Of a DNA stretch of 64,000 bases, positions 24,248-35,900 are shown piece after piece; positions within the stretch are counted from its first letter, which is position 1; each line of letters starts with the position of its first letter. The stretch lies in assembly GCA_029851415.1 (NCBI GenBank), contig CM056743.1, positions 63,580,186 through 63,644,185 on the forward strand, written 5' to 3'. Under the pieces are notes generated by a model. That model ran no database searches and was not told the origin of the DNA. It saw only the letters and a program-made list of their open reading frames with translations. The translations under genes were made by a program, and so were the position numbers. Source of the DNA: Eretmocerus hayati (lineage: Eukaryota > Arthropoda > Insecta > Hymenoptera > Aphelinidae).

Positions 24248-24618
24248 TTATGCAAATAAATCTACCTTCTCCTTGAATGTAACGAATTGGATTTTCTCCA
24301 TATAATTCAAAGTGATCACCTCTACGATTGATTCTAAATTTCCTATTGCATAAAATACACCATCATAAGGAAGTCGTCTCCTGTAAGGTAAACAGCTACA
24401 GTCGATCTCAAACGGACTGTTGTCGAGTAAATTTAGGCCTTGGCTGTGATTTATATCATGATTATTCGAATATTCAAAAACTAACTGGGATACAGTATCG
24501 AAACTGATCCAGGCCTTTTATTTCAAGGAATCATAATGTGTACAATATAATTGATATCTGGAAGAATCATCTTCCTCTAGTTTTGCCTTGGCAAATTCAA
24601 TGATGAATTCTTTTTGTT
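24248..24618 (-). pseudogene. Unknown small protein, paralogue 3, internal stop
   Basis: The exon starts at 24618 after CTCTTCAG in phase 1 and runs to TAA at 24248. Blocks shared with the other copies are KEFIIEFAKAKLEE, LVFEYSNNHD, GLNLLDNSPFEID, FYAIGNLESIVEVI and KIQFVTFKEK. A TAA after DSLK (near 24522) breaks it. Reading resumes in the same frame, so the loss is a point change. Confidence 0.55.
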
Positions 24619-24949
24619 CTGAAGAGAATAAGAGAATTCAACTCAGCACTGGAACATAGATTTTCCTTGTTATCCAAGATGACATATACTCACGAGTTTC
24701 ATTTCAGTGTGAAGTTGTTAGTATTTGCAATAAAATATCTGCTCTATGATGAACAAAGAAATTCATGACGAAAATTTGTCCTTTACTAAGATGAGAATAA
24801 TATTCAAATACGACTGATACTTTTGTAAATACTATAACTTACAAGATGTCCTTCCTTTCTGAGATCTACTCAGTATCCAATAACCACGAATCTTTTATAG
24901 GAAAAGTCCGTCACTTTCGTTTGATGAAGAGTAGAAGAAGGAAGGTGGG

Positions 24950-25330
24950 AGCACAATGCAAACTGCAATCTCATGTGGGTTCCACTTTCAAACTCCAGCT
25001 AGCATACTCAAGAGATACAGACATATTATGTAAAATATGCTTGGTTTGGAGAAATGTCAACTGCAATCTCATGTGGGTTGTCTTTACGAGCTCCAGCTAA
25101 GCTTACCCAAAAGATACAGTCATATTATGTAAAATGTGCTTCGTTTGAAAAAATGTTAACTGCAATCTCATGTGGGCTGATCTTTCGATCTCCGGGTAAG
25201 CTTACTCAAGCGATACAGTTATAATATGTAAATGAGTGTAGTTTGAAAATATGATACTTTCAATGTCGTGTGGGTTGTACTCGCAAACTTCAGCTGAGGA
25301 GAGGTTCTTACAACAATTGATTCTGATTAG
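24950..25330. repeat. 98-99 bp tandem repeat, about four copies
   Basis: CTGCAATCTCATGTGGG occurs at 24963, 25061 and 25160, and a diverged copy at about 25258, each followed by an AGCTTACTCAA..GATACAG block. The even spacing shows a short tandem array. Confidence 0.75.
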
Positions 25331-25399
25331 GAATTCGAACTTCGCATACTCGATGCATATATATCGTGTAGTTTCAATAGTTGGAAGAGCAACAACTCC

Positions 25400-25748
25400 A
25401 TTACACACATCAAATTGCAGAATGGTCTAATATTGAACCGTGCCAAGACGGAAGCTAAGTGGTTTGGATCTCGCTACTTCATCAACAGGTTGAAGGAGAT
25501 GGACATCCCCCCAGTTAAGATGGGGGATCAAATCATAGAGTATTGCAACACGATCAAGGTTCTAGGGGTTACTCTCGATAGCTGTCTGACTATGCGCAAT
25601 CAATGCGGAACTATAACCAAGAATTGCTCCGCCGCACTCCGTAAACTCCGGAAATGTAGCCACTGTATGCCTAGTTGCACTAAGCTTCAATTGGTCAAAA
25701 CTCTGGTACTCCCTCATCCTGAATACTGTCAGGTTAAATACTGGTCGG
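25400..25748 (+). pseudogene. Non-LTR retrotransposon reverse transcriptase fragment
   Basis: GLILNRAKTEAKWFGSR, then a VLGVTLDS block and LQLVKTLVLPHPEYC, match the region after the catalytic YADD box in jockey-like non-LTR reverse transcriptases. The catalytic core itself is absent, there is no start codon, and the fragment ends at about 25745, next to the C-terminus of the minus-strand virus-like gene. Confidence 0.7.
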
Positions 25749-26090
25749 CACGGATTCTTTGATGATATCATTGCCACCGATGGTCAATCTCTGCCCTGCT
25801 ACATCACTGAGTTTCTTCCGACTATATGCTTGAATGGACTCCTTTTGATCAGTGGGATCCATAGAAGCCATAACTCGAAAATGGAGATACCTTTGCAGTA
25901 CTTGTTGATATTTCATCCACTTTTCTTTCTCATCTCTGCGTGCTGGTGGATTCAGAATCTCGTTCATCTCCTGATCGAGCCTACTCAGAGTTGTTCCAGG
26001 AGTTTGTACCGTTTTGATGCTACTCGTCGAGAGCTGTAAACGATACAACGTTTCTTTCGGGATGAGAATTAGCTTTCTCGCGTGCTCCAT
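25734..26090 (-). CDS. Virus-like element companion protein (MEHARK-type)
   Basis: A 118-residue frame opens at ATG 26090 with MEHARKLILIPKETLYRL, then TPGTTLSRLDQEMNEIL and KWMKYQQVLQRYLHF. From memory, proteins with this start and the LSRLD..M..IL plus YLHF pattern recur in animal genomes beside a packaging ATPase and a small core-like protein. Their role is not known to me. The gene overlaps the frame-shifted end of the core-like gene. The far C-terminus abuts the non-LTR fragment and may be truncated. Confidence 0.55.
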   Translation of the reverse strand: MEHARKLILIPKETLYRLQLSTSSIKTVQTPGTTLSRLDQEMNEILNPPARRDEKEKWMKYQQVLQRYLHFRVMASMDPTDQKESIQAYSRKKLSDVAGQRLTIGGNDIIKESVPTSI

Positions 26091-26440
26091 CTTCCTGGTG
26101 TTTGGTAATAAGATCAGCAAGGATGGTTCAAATCAACGGTGCAATAAGAGATGGTAATAGCCACCAGGTTGTATAATTAACCTTTTTCACTAGGAATGCT
26201 TTCTCTAGAGTCGATCAATTTTCTTAGTGTTTCGGCGTGTTTGCGCAATCATAATTTCTGTGGCTCCGTGAGTAGTACGTTTCCGTGCAGAGTGTTGAGC
26301 GTGTACTCGTAGATACAGCGCACAAGTTTGAGATCAGCTTTCTTGAGAAAAGCTTTCCGCTGCTCACTGTCTAGATGTTACAATGCGCGCAAAATCGCGG
26401 CGTTTTTAAGCGCGATCACTCGTCGACTTTTCGGAGCCAT
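26080..26440 (-). pseudogene. Small basic core-like protein of a virus-like element
   Basis: The ATG at 26440 overlaps the ATPase stop as TGATG. The product is basic (MAPKSRRVIALKNAAILRAL) and carries KADLKLVRCIYEYTLNTLHGN, then LRKHAETLRKL. This resembles the small adenovirus pX-like core proteins reported for adintovirus/Polinton-type elements. In-frame stops follow AILRAL and EPQKL, a TAA lies at 26177, and a Gly-rich hydrophobic tail (PGGYYHLLL) continues in another frame. The copy is dead. Confidence 0.5.
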
Positions 26441-29418
26441 CACAGAGCCAGAACTGGCACGATGTTGGACTCGTCACCTCCTTTCATCGTCTTTCTCCAT
26501 GGCACATAGACGTATTGAAACTCGTCGTCCGGGAAGATGTTAATACGGAAGCGGCAATTATCGGGGGTATTCTGTTTCATGTCGAGTAACAGATATTCGT
26601 ATGGTTTAGATGTAGCGTCCCAGTACGCCTCTTGCAGGAATTTCGGATCTTCAGGGCATACTTGTCTTGAAAGGTGATGGATCCGCAAAGGGTCACGGAG
26701 GTTTCGGAATAAGACCATGTAGGGGGCACTGAGTGAAATATCTCGTTGACCTTTGCCTTGATGGAAGTTTTGAGTGATGTGCATGACGCTTGCGTTGTTA
26801 TGATGCGATACTCTCGTAAACAGTTTGGCAATCTCACTGTCCGACGTCGATTCATGCATCAAATCATCGATAATGATCAGCTTCGCCCCACTGAAAATGC
26901 TCACGTACGGCGGGACGTGCAGCGGGACGTCAGACGGGACATGCGGCGGGACGTACCGCCGGACGTCCGGCGGGTGGTGACCGATATGGTCGATTTCCTC
27001 ACCTCCCGCCGCACGTCCCGTCTGACGTACCGCCGTACGTTCCGTAAATAGAAAGTGAGTGGCAAAATTGATTCTTTGGGATGCATCCTAGAAAGATTAA
27101 GATGAGATACCGGATAATGCTGGAGTAACGTATCATGTACGGCGTAGTAAATTGAAGGTATACTCGAGTGAATCGAACATTGAACAGTTACCACCCCTTT
27201 GTCAAACATAGTGATATGAATAAGTCATCGTTCATGAGGTGAGAGCTATTCTGTCTGAATGAGTGCGACAAACCAGACCTTGAAGATAAACAAATCATCA
27301 AGCATCAGTTGATGAATTATGTATCAAATCATATGTTCTCAAATTGAGGAAGAAACGCAAATTTAATCATCAGTAACCTTATGATCCACATTCTGGGGTC
27401 TGAAAAGAAATTTTTGCATTCATTTCTGGTATTGTATCTCGCGGAAAATAAGAATCGCAATTTTAGATGATGTTATAGTTTCTCATTTCATTCAATCATA
27501 TCTCACAGATCATGTGCATGCAAATGCATCGTTATGAAAAGACAGACGACACGATATATAAAAATCACGTATCACGATAGATCGCATGTGTACAAAAATC
27601 AATGAGAGCTCTCTGGTAACAGGTTCTCCATGAGTATGAGTCAAGAATTCTCAAGGAGATGAAAATCTTATCGCACGGCACAATCGTGTCACTACGTTTT
27701 CCAACTATGATTGGGGAAATATATCTCAAGTATACGGTATTCACAATGTTGATCATTCCGGAAGGACCCGCTGTCACCCCACTAAAAATGGGCGGCCGCC
27801 TAGGCGGGCACCAGGGCGGGCGCCCGGGAGGTGGCATGAAATCAATGATAGAGTCGGCCACCCAGCCCCAAAATTTTTTTTTTTTTTTGGAAAATCGATT
27901 TTCATATTCATGTTTTCCCAAAATCCCGAAAGATTCATGGTATAAGCAGTACATGATGATTACAACTGAATTCGTTTGTTCACATTGGATCTATCCCTTG
28001 ATCTGAAGGGTACTATTACATGGTGTTGTTATCATACACTTATAGAGTTTGTTGCATTATAAGTATATTATATATGTACAATCACTGATCGATGATCGAT
28101 AAGCCATATTCGCGATAACCTTTTGAGCTGACCGGCTCGAAAATACAGAAAAGTTGCTCGTGAGAATGGATCATCTACTTTCACAAATTATTTCTCCGAA
28201 ATAATAAAAAGGAGCATCATAGCTCTCCCACCAAAATTCGAATAGACTATTTGCCCCAGATTCCATCGGAAAGTATCAATTGAAGGGAGACATACTCTAA
28301 ATTCTGAAAATTACACGATACACTCTTTATCGAAGAGGTGTAGAACTGGAGGGAAATTCCTACCACGACTATCATCATCATGACATCAGTAAATTAGATG
28401 ATTTGGCGTTGCCACTATAACATCTTCCTACCGCAAGTTCCTCGAGTTGAAAGTGGTGAAATTGACCCTCTGAGAGAAGATTTAAGAATAGCAGAGGAGC
28501 TATACTGGATGATACTGAATCAACGTGTTGGATACTGCATGCGAAATCGATGATATACTCGAGAGAATTAATCACCAAGATATGATTTCAATTGTTTAGA
28601 CTAGAGTAGAGGGAACAATTTGAGAGGAGCAAACGGAAACGTTGCTTCTAGAACTAACACCAAACGGCTTTCCATACGTTTTGTCGATTATAGTCAAGAG
28701 AAAACATGATCCATGGGATAAACGCTGTTCCACGCAGATAAGCGGTACAAATGATAAATGACATCTCAAATCATCAGTTTATGGATCATACATCGAAACA
28801 ATTGTACTTAAATTGGAGAAGAAATACAAATTCTGTTCTTAGTCAAGTATTTACGAAATCCTTGCACCCATCAGCTCATTTATGTCATTCGATAAAACTA
28901 GAAAACAATTTTCTAATGATACGCCGTACCCGATACGTTACTCCAGTATTACCCGCTATCTCTTCTCGGTCCATCTTAGATGCACTCCGAAGAAGTCAAT
29001 TTTGCCACTCACTCTCTAGTTCCGGAACGTACGGCGGGACGTGCAGCGGGACGTCCGGCGGGAGGTAAGGAAGTCGACCATATCGGTCACCACCCGCCGG
29101 GCGTCCGGCGGTACGTCCCGCCGCACGTCCCGTCTGACGTTCTGCTGCACGTCCCGCCGTACGAGAGCAATTTCAGTGGGGTGGTCTTGGATCGGAGGAA
29201 TAGTCTTTGCTCCGAGGTTATCCTTCGCAGAATTCTATATTATCTCTAAACCCTCTGTATCCGCTCTGCCACTCTGCGTAATACAGTATTATCCACTCGA
29301 ACCGCGTATCACTCACGAGAGTAATATTTTGGAGAAACGATTTTGCCCACACTGACTTTCCCATTCCAGACGGGCCGATTGAAAGAGCGGTCCAAGGATG
29401 GAACCACGGGGTAGCCAT
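26440..29418 (-). pseudogene. A32-like packaging ATPase, split by an insertion
   Basis: The N-terminal part (29418-29218, true ATG) has a Walker A site, GPSGMGKS, in an FtsK/HerA-type context. The C-terminal part (26904-26440) has Walker B LIIIDDLM, then FTRVSHHNN, the polar HITQNFHQGK motif, VLFRNLRDPLRIHHLSRQV and an EAYWDATSKPYEYLLLDMK block. This is the viral DNA packaging ATPase of Polinton/adintovirus-type elements. The 2.3-kb insertion at 26885-29180 separates the parts, and the frame is lost just before it. The stop overlaps the next ATG (TGATG), a compact viral layout. PolB remnants lie upstream at 29708. Confidence 0.8.
26885..29180. mobile_element. DNA transposon or foldback with long GC-rich inverted ends
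   Basis: CCCCACTGAAA.TGCTC.CGTACGGCGGG (26886-26914) returns inverted at 29151-29180. The inverted repeat continues for about 145 bp of CGGGACGT words and then, less well, for about 100 bp more (AGTGAGTGGCAAAATTGA). The 1.8-kb interior holds no recognised protein; a GC-rich patch at 27785-27830 and a T15 run are the only landmarks. No clear target duplication was found. It splits the packaging ATPase. Confidence 0.75.
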
Positions 29419-29429
29419 GATTGCGACTG

Positions 29430-29700
29430 ACTGTCTGACTGACTCGCATTCGAATAACTAGTGACCGCGGCGGGGAAGCCTGCGCGTGCGCGCGCGGATC
29501 AGCTGACCACGCCCTGGAAGAGGCTGGCAAGGTGCGCGAGACGCTGCTAGCAGCACTGCGAAACGGGGCATACGTACAACGCGGCCGCTGTACGAGCTCA
29601 TGACTCCGCGGGTGACTAGCTCGTGACTCGTACGCTACCTCGAAATATTTTGTACGGGAGAGGGTAACCATGTCATGAAAGTGGGATCATATCTTTCTTT
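29430..29700. other. Spacer between ATPase and polymerase remnants
   Basis: GC-rich (GCGCGTGCGCGCGCG near 29485-29500) with no recognised frame. It may have held regulatory sequence of the virus-like element. Confidence 0.4.
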
Positions 29701-29707
29701 ATTGACG

Positions 29708-30106
29708 TCATACATTAAAGCAGTTATTCAGACTTGAACCGTGCGGATGACTCCTGTTGTTCCCAATGAATCTTTGCTTGCTGTAAACAGGTTTGCATGT
29801 CTTTCTCTCTTCGGTAGTAATGACGTCATGTAAAGCTGTTCTCCTCATAGCTGTCGAAACTAGTTGAATCTCTTGCTTATTGCCGAGTACTAAGTCGCGT
29901 ATTGATTCAAAATTCACTTTCTGGGTGTTTTGATAGTTTGACATGACTCCTTCTACCTTGCAAACAGTCTCCTCTTCTCCACTAGGCGATTTCCATTTAT
30001 AAGCGTAGAACTTTGGTCCACCGCTGATGAAATATGTGATGTAAGTTCCAATGCCTTTATCAGCTCATTCATCGGTCAGTTCAACCAGCATCGCACCGGT
30101 TGGAAG
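29708..30106 (-). pseudogene. Polinton-type DNA polymerase B, C-terminal fragment
   Basis: The frame reads DLPTGAMLVELTDE, a TGA stop, then TYITYFISGGPKFYAYKWK, VCKVEGVMSNYQNTQKVNF and a basic tail. LGDLTDE..., FVSGGPKFYAY and CKV.G are hallmarks of the C-terminus of the protein-primed type B polymerases of Polintons and related viruses. The palm motifs are not present; a non-LTR insertion ends the reading at about 30106. Confidence 0.75.
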
Positions 30107-30627
30107 ATCATCATCCCCTCCATTGGATATTTTATTTTTATTCTTATTCTATTTTCTTTGTATACGGACTTAAAAGTCCTTTATAATAATATATAGAATA
30201 GCTTGTCACTTGTGTGTCACCGTATCATATCAAAAAGAAACAAAATCAGAATCATAATTCAAAAGATAACAATTCTCAGCTAAACAATCATTAGCACTCA
30301 TAACATCTAGATATAAATAGAACATTATCATTTATAAATTTGTGAACCCAATAGTAGATCTGCGAGCACATCTGGTTTGCGGATGTGGTTCTCAAATGGA
30401 CGAATTCGTAACATTCTTATTTCTTCTGGTAGTTTATTCCATATGCGCTTTGAGGCGATGCGGTCACCATGCAAGCTGAAAAAATCAATGGATTGGGAAA
30501 TAGTTACGGTAGGAAGAGCGCGAAGAGATTGAAATTGCCGATTTGGACAATTATGAAAAAGAGTGGGGTTCACTATGAGTCGTCTGCATCGCCTTCGCGC
30601 ATGCCCGTACAGTGATGATTCATCCAA
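30107..30627 (-). mobile_element. 5'-truncated non-LTR retrotransposon tail
   Basis: The minus-strand frame 30627-30328 ends with SIDFFSLHGDRIASKRIWNKLPEEIR, the RIWNxLP pattern typical of the last residues of non-LTR pol proteins. About 220 bases of AT-rich 3' sequence follow. It abuts the polymerase B fragment. The RT core is absent. Confidence 0.5.
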
Positions 30628-31567
30628 TCGTCACCGCGCGGGTATGTGGTGGGGGAATGTTTTGACGGCTCATAGCGACCCCATACGTACTTCACTTCAT
30701 GATAGGGTACCGTGAGTGCAGTCACTGTCGTCACATTTGATGGTTTCTATGATATTCTTATCCCACCGATGAATGATGTACGATGAAGGTGAACAGTCGA
30801 AACAACGCAAGCTCCCTAACAGCATCTCCAGGATGCTAGAATGAGTAGTTTTGATCCCCAAGTTAAGGCCCTCACTATGCCAAAGGAATAATGTATCAAC
30901 GAAGCACTCAATCTCAATTTTTCCTAGTTTTCGTGCCCCCATGGTGACATTATACGGACACAGCCATAAATTTTGATGAATGAGTCAACCAAAACTATGC
31001 ATAGACTCTCTGGCCCGAGCGACAAGGGTGGGAATTCTCTCATTGAAAAATTCTCGCTACCTTCTTGTCTCTAAGTGATCCGAAACTGGATGTTTCGGTG
31101 AGAAACTCCATGTAAACATAACACAGACAGGAATTCTCCCCGGTTTCCTTTGAACGCATCGATGTCAGTGGTGTCCGATTCATTGGATCCTCAAGATTGA
31201 CAGCCAACGTCGCTTGGATCGGTTGAGATAGATTGCATGGTCTGATCTGACAGAATATATGGGAGAGTCGATGTCGATTGGGCCACTGAATCTGGACAGC
31301 GCGGGAATTCGCAAAAACGCTATCTTTCGACTCGCTGTATTCCTCATTGATGGCACTGATGAAGTAATTGTGTTCATACACTTTTGAAGATCCTTCCCGG
31401 CCTTTTCAATGCACTTTTGAGCCTCTACATAGCATCAACCCTTCTACCCGAAAAACTATGTTGAAGTCCAGCATTCAATATCTCGCAAAACCCGTCTTCA
31501 AAATTGCTGTAACTTCTTTCATCAGTGCTCTTTCTAATATCCTTCGATATAAAAGAATTTTACGAAT
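30628..31567. other. Stretch with no recognised gene
   Basis: Minus-strand frames at 30697-30942 and 31040-31381 have ordinary composition but match nothing I recognise. They could be further decayed parts of the virus-like element. No polymerase palm motif was found. Confidence 0.35.
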
Positions 31568-32320
31568 GGGTACTTGCTTTATTCGAACGATACGAGTTTT
31601 TCATTTAAGAAAATTGAGCGCGGCCGGACCGTCTTTGTCGAGCCGGGTGACCGTAAGTTGCCCGCGCGTATACAAATTCGTGAGGTTTGCATCACCGATG
31701 CTTCTCGAAATTTGTTGCTGTGTACAACTGTTCAATAATCCGTTTCCGGAAATTGATGGACGGCTCCTTAATGTATACTGATATTGGAATGCGAACAGTT
31801 GAAGTTTTTCTATGGAATTTGGAAAATCGAATCGGGCATTGTGTTGAATAGCACTACGACGAGATATATTTCATGTTGAAAGTCAATTGTCTCACTTTCA
31901 ACCTGGTTCCAGCCTGATTCACGCAGAAAACTTTGGTGACATCAATATTTCCTGGGTAATCAGGTTATTAGACACAGTCTGGGAAGAGATAACTAATTTT
32001 CATGATGGAACATACCTCGCCATAGTGCTATTCGATACATTACCTGATTTTCCCTCTCAAATCTCTTTGAAAACCTTGAGTTGTTTGTATTTCAATCCCA
32101 ATATACAATGAGAAGCCATCCGAAAATCTCCGGGAGCGGATCATGAGACAGAGATGTACACAGCAACAAATTTTGAGGAGCATCGGCGATGCAAGCTCTA
32201 CAAATTCGTATACGCGCGGGCTCCCCACGACCGCGGGTCGTCCGGCTTACCAAAATTGGTCTGGCTGCGTTCACTTTTCTAAATTCGAAAATGTATATCG
32301 TTCGAACAAAGCTAATGTCC
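31568..32320. repeat. Foldback element
   Basis: Left arm 31568 to about 31865 (TTATTCGAACGATA, then GCCCGCGCGTATACAAATTCGT) is inverted in the right arm from about 32020 to 32320 (ACGAATTTG..TACGCGCGGGC, then ATCGTTCGAACAAAGC). The spacer is about 150 bp. Open frames in the arms (31368-31781, 32092-32322) read the same sequence on opposite strands and are not counted as genes. Confidence 0.75.
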
Positions 32321-32487
32321 ACTCTGAAAGTTTACGGGTTGGATTATTTTCGGCGTGGATTTTTACCCTAAAATACTGAAATCTCAGTCCAAGCGTTGTA
32401 CTGGAAATGTTCCCCAGTCCCAGCTGGGATAGACGAACATATTGTTATTGACACTTGTCAAACTTGACTCGTCCTCTATGTTTCAAA

Positions 32488-32992
32488 TGATATTATATTC
32501 GTAAATTGGCATTGGAGGACTAATTTTATTCCACTATCAATCTTGAGTTTGAGATCGATTAATTGAGAAATTAACGATCGGGTTTGATTGTGGAGGTGTT
32601 AATTAATGAAAGAATTGCATATGGCAGACATCGAGAGAAAAAAGTTGCCTGGACCCAGATTTGACTCGTCCTCGAGTTCGAGAAGTGTAACCTGATTCCA
32701 GGCGCCTTCGGCAAAGAAAAAGGCGCGCATATGCATGACATCGAGACAAGAGTTCCCTCAGCCCTGGATAGCTCAGCTGATAGAGTGTCTTTCCCGGTGT
32801 GAAGAAGGCCCCCAGTTCAAATCTGGGTTCAGGCGACTTTTTTCTCTCGATGTCTGTCATATGCAATTTTCCCATTAATTAACACCTCCACGATCAAACC
32901 CGATCGTTAATTCCTCAATTGATTGATCTCAAACTCGAGATTGATAGAGAAATAAAATTAGTCCTCCAATGCCGATTCACGAATATAATATT
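32488..32992. repeat. Foldback carrying a tRNA-like sequence
   Basis: Outer arms of about 190 bp (TTGGCATTGGAGGACTAATT near 32505; its inverse at 32956-32980) enclose a right-hand tRNA-like block and an inverted, degraded copy of its 3' half at 32640-32680 (GCCTGGACCCAGATTTGA). Confidence 0.8.
32762..32835 (+). pseudogene. tRNA-derived sequence (tRNA-like or SINE head)
   Basis: TAGCTCAGCTGATAGAG matches box A and the D-arm; CCCAG TTCAAAT CTGGG is a perfect T-arm with box B. The acceptor arm pairs at six of seven positions. The anticodon stem has a mismatch; the loop CCGGTGT would put GGT at the anticodon. A T6 run (pol III terminator) follows at 32839-32844. The imperfect stems and the location in a foldback argue for a tRNA-derived element, not a working tRNA gene. 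Confidence 0.6.
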
Positions 32993-32999
32993 ATTGTTA

Positions 33000-35900
33000 T
33001 TGACCTCTGTTACGAACCAGGGTTCTTGAGGTTCATGCGCCATGGGTTCTATTCTGTTCTGACCAGGTCGCCAGACCAGTAAGTTGGGGTGCGGAGTATT
33101 CTCTGAATGATAAGTCCGGGATGACGGATACAGTATAGGTTTATTCAAGGGTGAGTTATAAAACCAAGAGAGAGACCGTTACATGTACTGATGATTTGAC
33201 TGATTCTATGGTGGTACGAGAGAACCAAGGACTGAATTCACTCGACCTGAAATGCTGCTAATCGCGATGTCTACGCTCCGAGAAACATGGTTGACTGTGA
33301 TTCTAGAAGCCTAATGTACGTGGGGAGAGTCCGCGGTCAACTTTTCGGACAGAAGCTTGGATCAGCGTTCTCATGCCGCTTCCATACTCATTCCCAAGCC
33401 GAGGTGGAATGCGCGTCGGCCCGTCTGTTCTCGTCCCTTCTCGCGTCAGTGCGCTCGTGCTCGAACATTCTAGAAGGCTCTGGACTGGCGCCTCTGAGTC
33501 GCAGCTATTGGATCTTGCTCGCGCGGTTGGTGACGCTTCGCTGCACCACATTACAATAAATACTGCAAGAGCTGCAGCTCATGTTACTAGACCTACTCCA
33601 TGACGCACAGCTATAGATTCTTGCACGTGCGGCTATACTTGCACATATTCCATTGAATCTCGCAATAGCTGCAGCTCGTAGGCATGGAACTTAGACTAGC
33701 TCCATGACACGTTCATTGGCGCGTAACTGATCCCCGGCTCAGCAATTATGACTCGGAATAAGAAATTCCCAAATTCACTAATTGAACTCAATTTTCAGTA
33801 AGATTTGAATGTGAAGGAACTGCCGACGACTATAGGCTGATGGAAATTAATACATATACGCATGGTATTATAAGTATTCGCTAATCACACAGCTGCTCAA
33901 CTAATAATATATGAGATGAGAAATATATTACACATGCGATCGGTGGTCTAAAGATACATTCTGGAAAGAGAAAAATTGCATAAATTTTGATCGTATTATG
34001 GTATTTCCTTACAGGTATCATTTCGAAAATGTGAAAATAAAATAGCCATCGAGGCCTATAATGTATAATAGAAGTATACTGTTACATATGGTTATATGCC
34101 TGAATCCAAATTTTGATAACAATTGGGTATCGTTATATCATGAGTAATTGAAAAAGTAGCGTGTATATTCAACAAAAGTTACCTTATTATTATTACCGAG
34201 CGGTCGTTACAATCGTATCTTCGATAGCGAAGGGTGTTACTTGAATTTCTAGATACACACACTCTCTCTCTCTCTGAAAATATTTTGCTGTGCTGAACTT
34301 TGTTATCTCTATAGGGCGATTTTTAAAAGTTAATATTTGACATATGAATATAGTTATTGATATGATTAAGTCGGAATCTTTATAGTCTATCTCAGTCTCT
34401 CTCTCTTATCTACTGAAATATGTTCCAATATTCGATCGTCAATTCATGAATGTTGAAGGGAGAATATTGTACATTCGAGTCTCCTCTCGGATGTTCTCTT
34501 TCTGGCGTATTTGCTGCCATAATTTCACAGGAGTGTCTCATCAGGTAAAGGTTCTGCTTTTTCTGGCGTAATGATTCCATCACTGTCTGGTGTTTCAAAT
34601 TTCTCAATCGAAACACTTCTAGTGTGACGATTCCGTCATCATTTGATGAGCTGGTCTCGTTTCCCATAAATACTATCTCTTGTGATCCCAAATTCGTATC
34701 CTCGTTCAGTAATTGTCTCCGTTTGTTATGGGTAATTCTCCCTTCAAATTCCCATCCCTATTTTCTAGACCTTGTTCATTTTCCTCGAGCTTTGCCAAAA
34801 TTGTATTTCCTGGCACGAGAATTTAAATTTTCCTCTTCGATTTCCATATATGTTGCCCTCAAGATATTTCATCAAGCGTCACGTGTGCATTCTGAACTTC
34901 TGGTTGCCCTATTGGCCGCATGTTTATAATAATAGATTCCAGTGGATGGTTCCTCATTGATTGATTCTTACGTCGGCATGTTGTGCATCCTGAAACAAGT
35001 CTTCTTACGATCAAACAAGGGATTCCAGGCAGAAGACTCTTGCAATGCATAGAACAATGATGGGAATTAATAGATAATAGGGTCCTGAATAAATGAGGTG
35101 GGAAAATAAGTTGTCATATTTCGTTGGTATTATTTTTGGTTGGTGCCTCCTAATTTAAACTCTTCTAATGATTCGAAAAGTATTTCTCTGCGTATCTATA
35201 TACGCAGCATGTCTTCTGATCACTCAATTTGATCGTGAGGAACTTTGGACAATCGTCACTTTTGGGTGTACTGTAAATCTACGTTTAGTCTCTGGTCCGA
35301 TGGTCCTTGTGGTAAATGCATCATTTACATATTATTCATTGTTTCTCGTGTGAGGTTTCCACCATTCGTGAGATATACGCAAATGTCCCATTTCTCGAAA
35401 ATTTACAGTAGCAATTTCCCTGATTCCCAAAAGCTCTCAGGAATCCAATGTGAACTCTTGGTTTATTATGACGAATCGCAACACTGTCTGTAGCCTAACA
35501 CTCTCAGATTCTGATTGAAATTCCATGTAACATGTTTCTATGGCTTTATTTCATCTATTGCCGCCTCAAAACTTGGTTCACTTTGCTCTGGAGAGCTGAT
35601 TTTGATTATTGATGGAGTTGTTTCTTAAATTATCATTTTTTCAAAATTTTCCTCTTAAATTATCAATATTTTAAATTATTGATAAAGTTTTCTCTGCTCA
35701 AGTCGAGTTAGGTTAGTTTTCATGAAACTTTACGGGAGAGCAAAAATACGTATCTTCCAAAGCTCTAATTGCGCACCTACCTTCAATTTTCCGATTAGAA
35801 ATACGTAACTCGAGTTATCGTCAAGTCTTTCAGAAAAAAAACGATAATTTTGCCGAAAACAGGTCCCATATTGGAGCATTTCTATTTTGAGATCCGATCA

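Noticed and set aside
32762..32835. Functional tRNA gene
   Set aside because: The acceptor and anticodon stems each have a mismatch, and it lies in a foldback with an inverted half copy, so a tRNA-derived element is more likely.
33007..33610. Solo LTR
   Set aside because: The start TGTTACGAACC is suggestive, but no CA end, target duplication or second copy was found.
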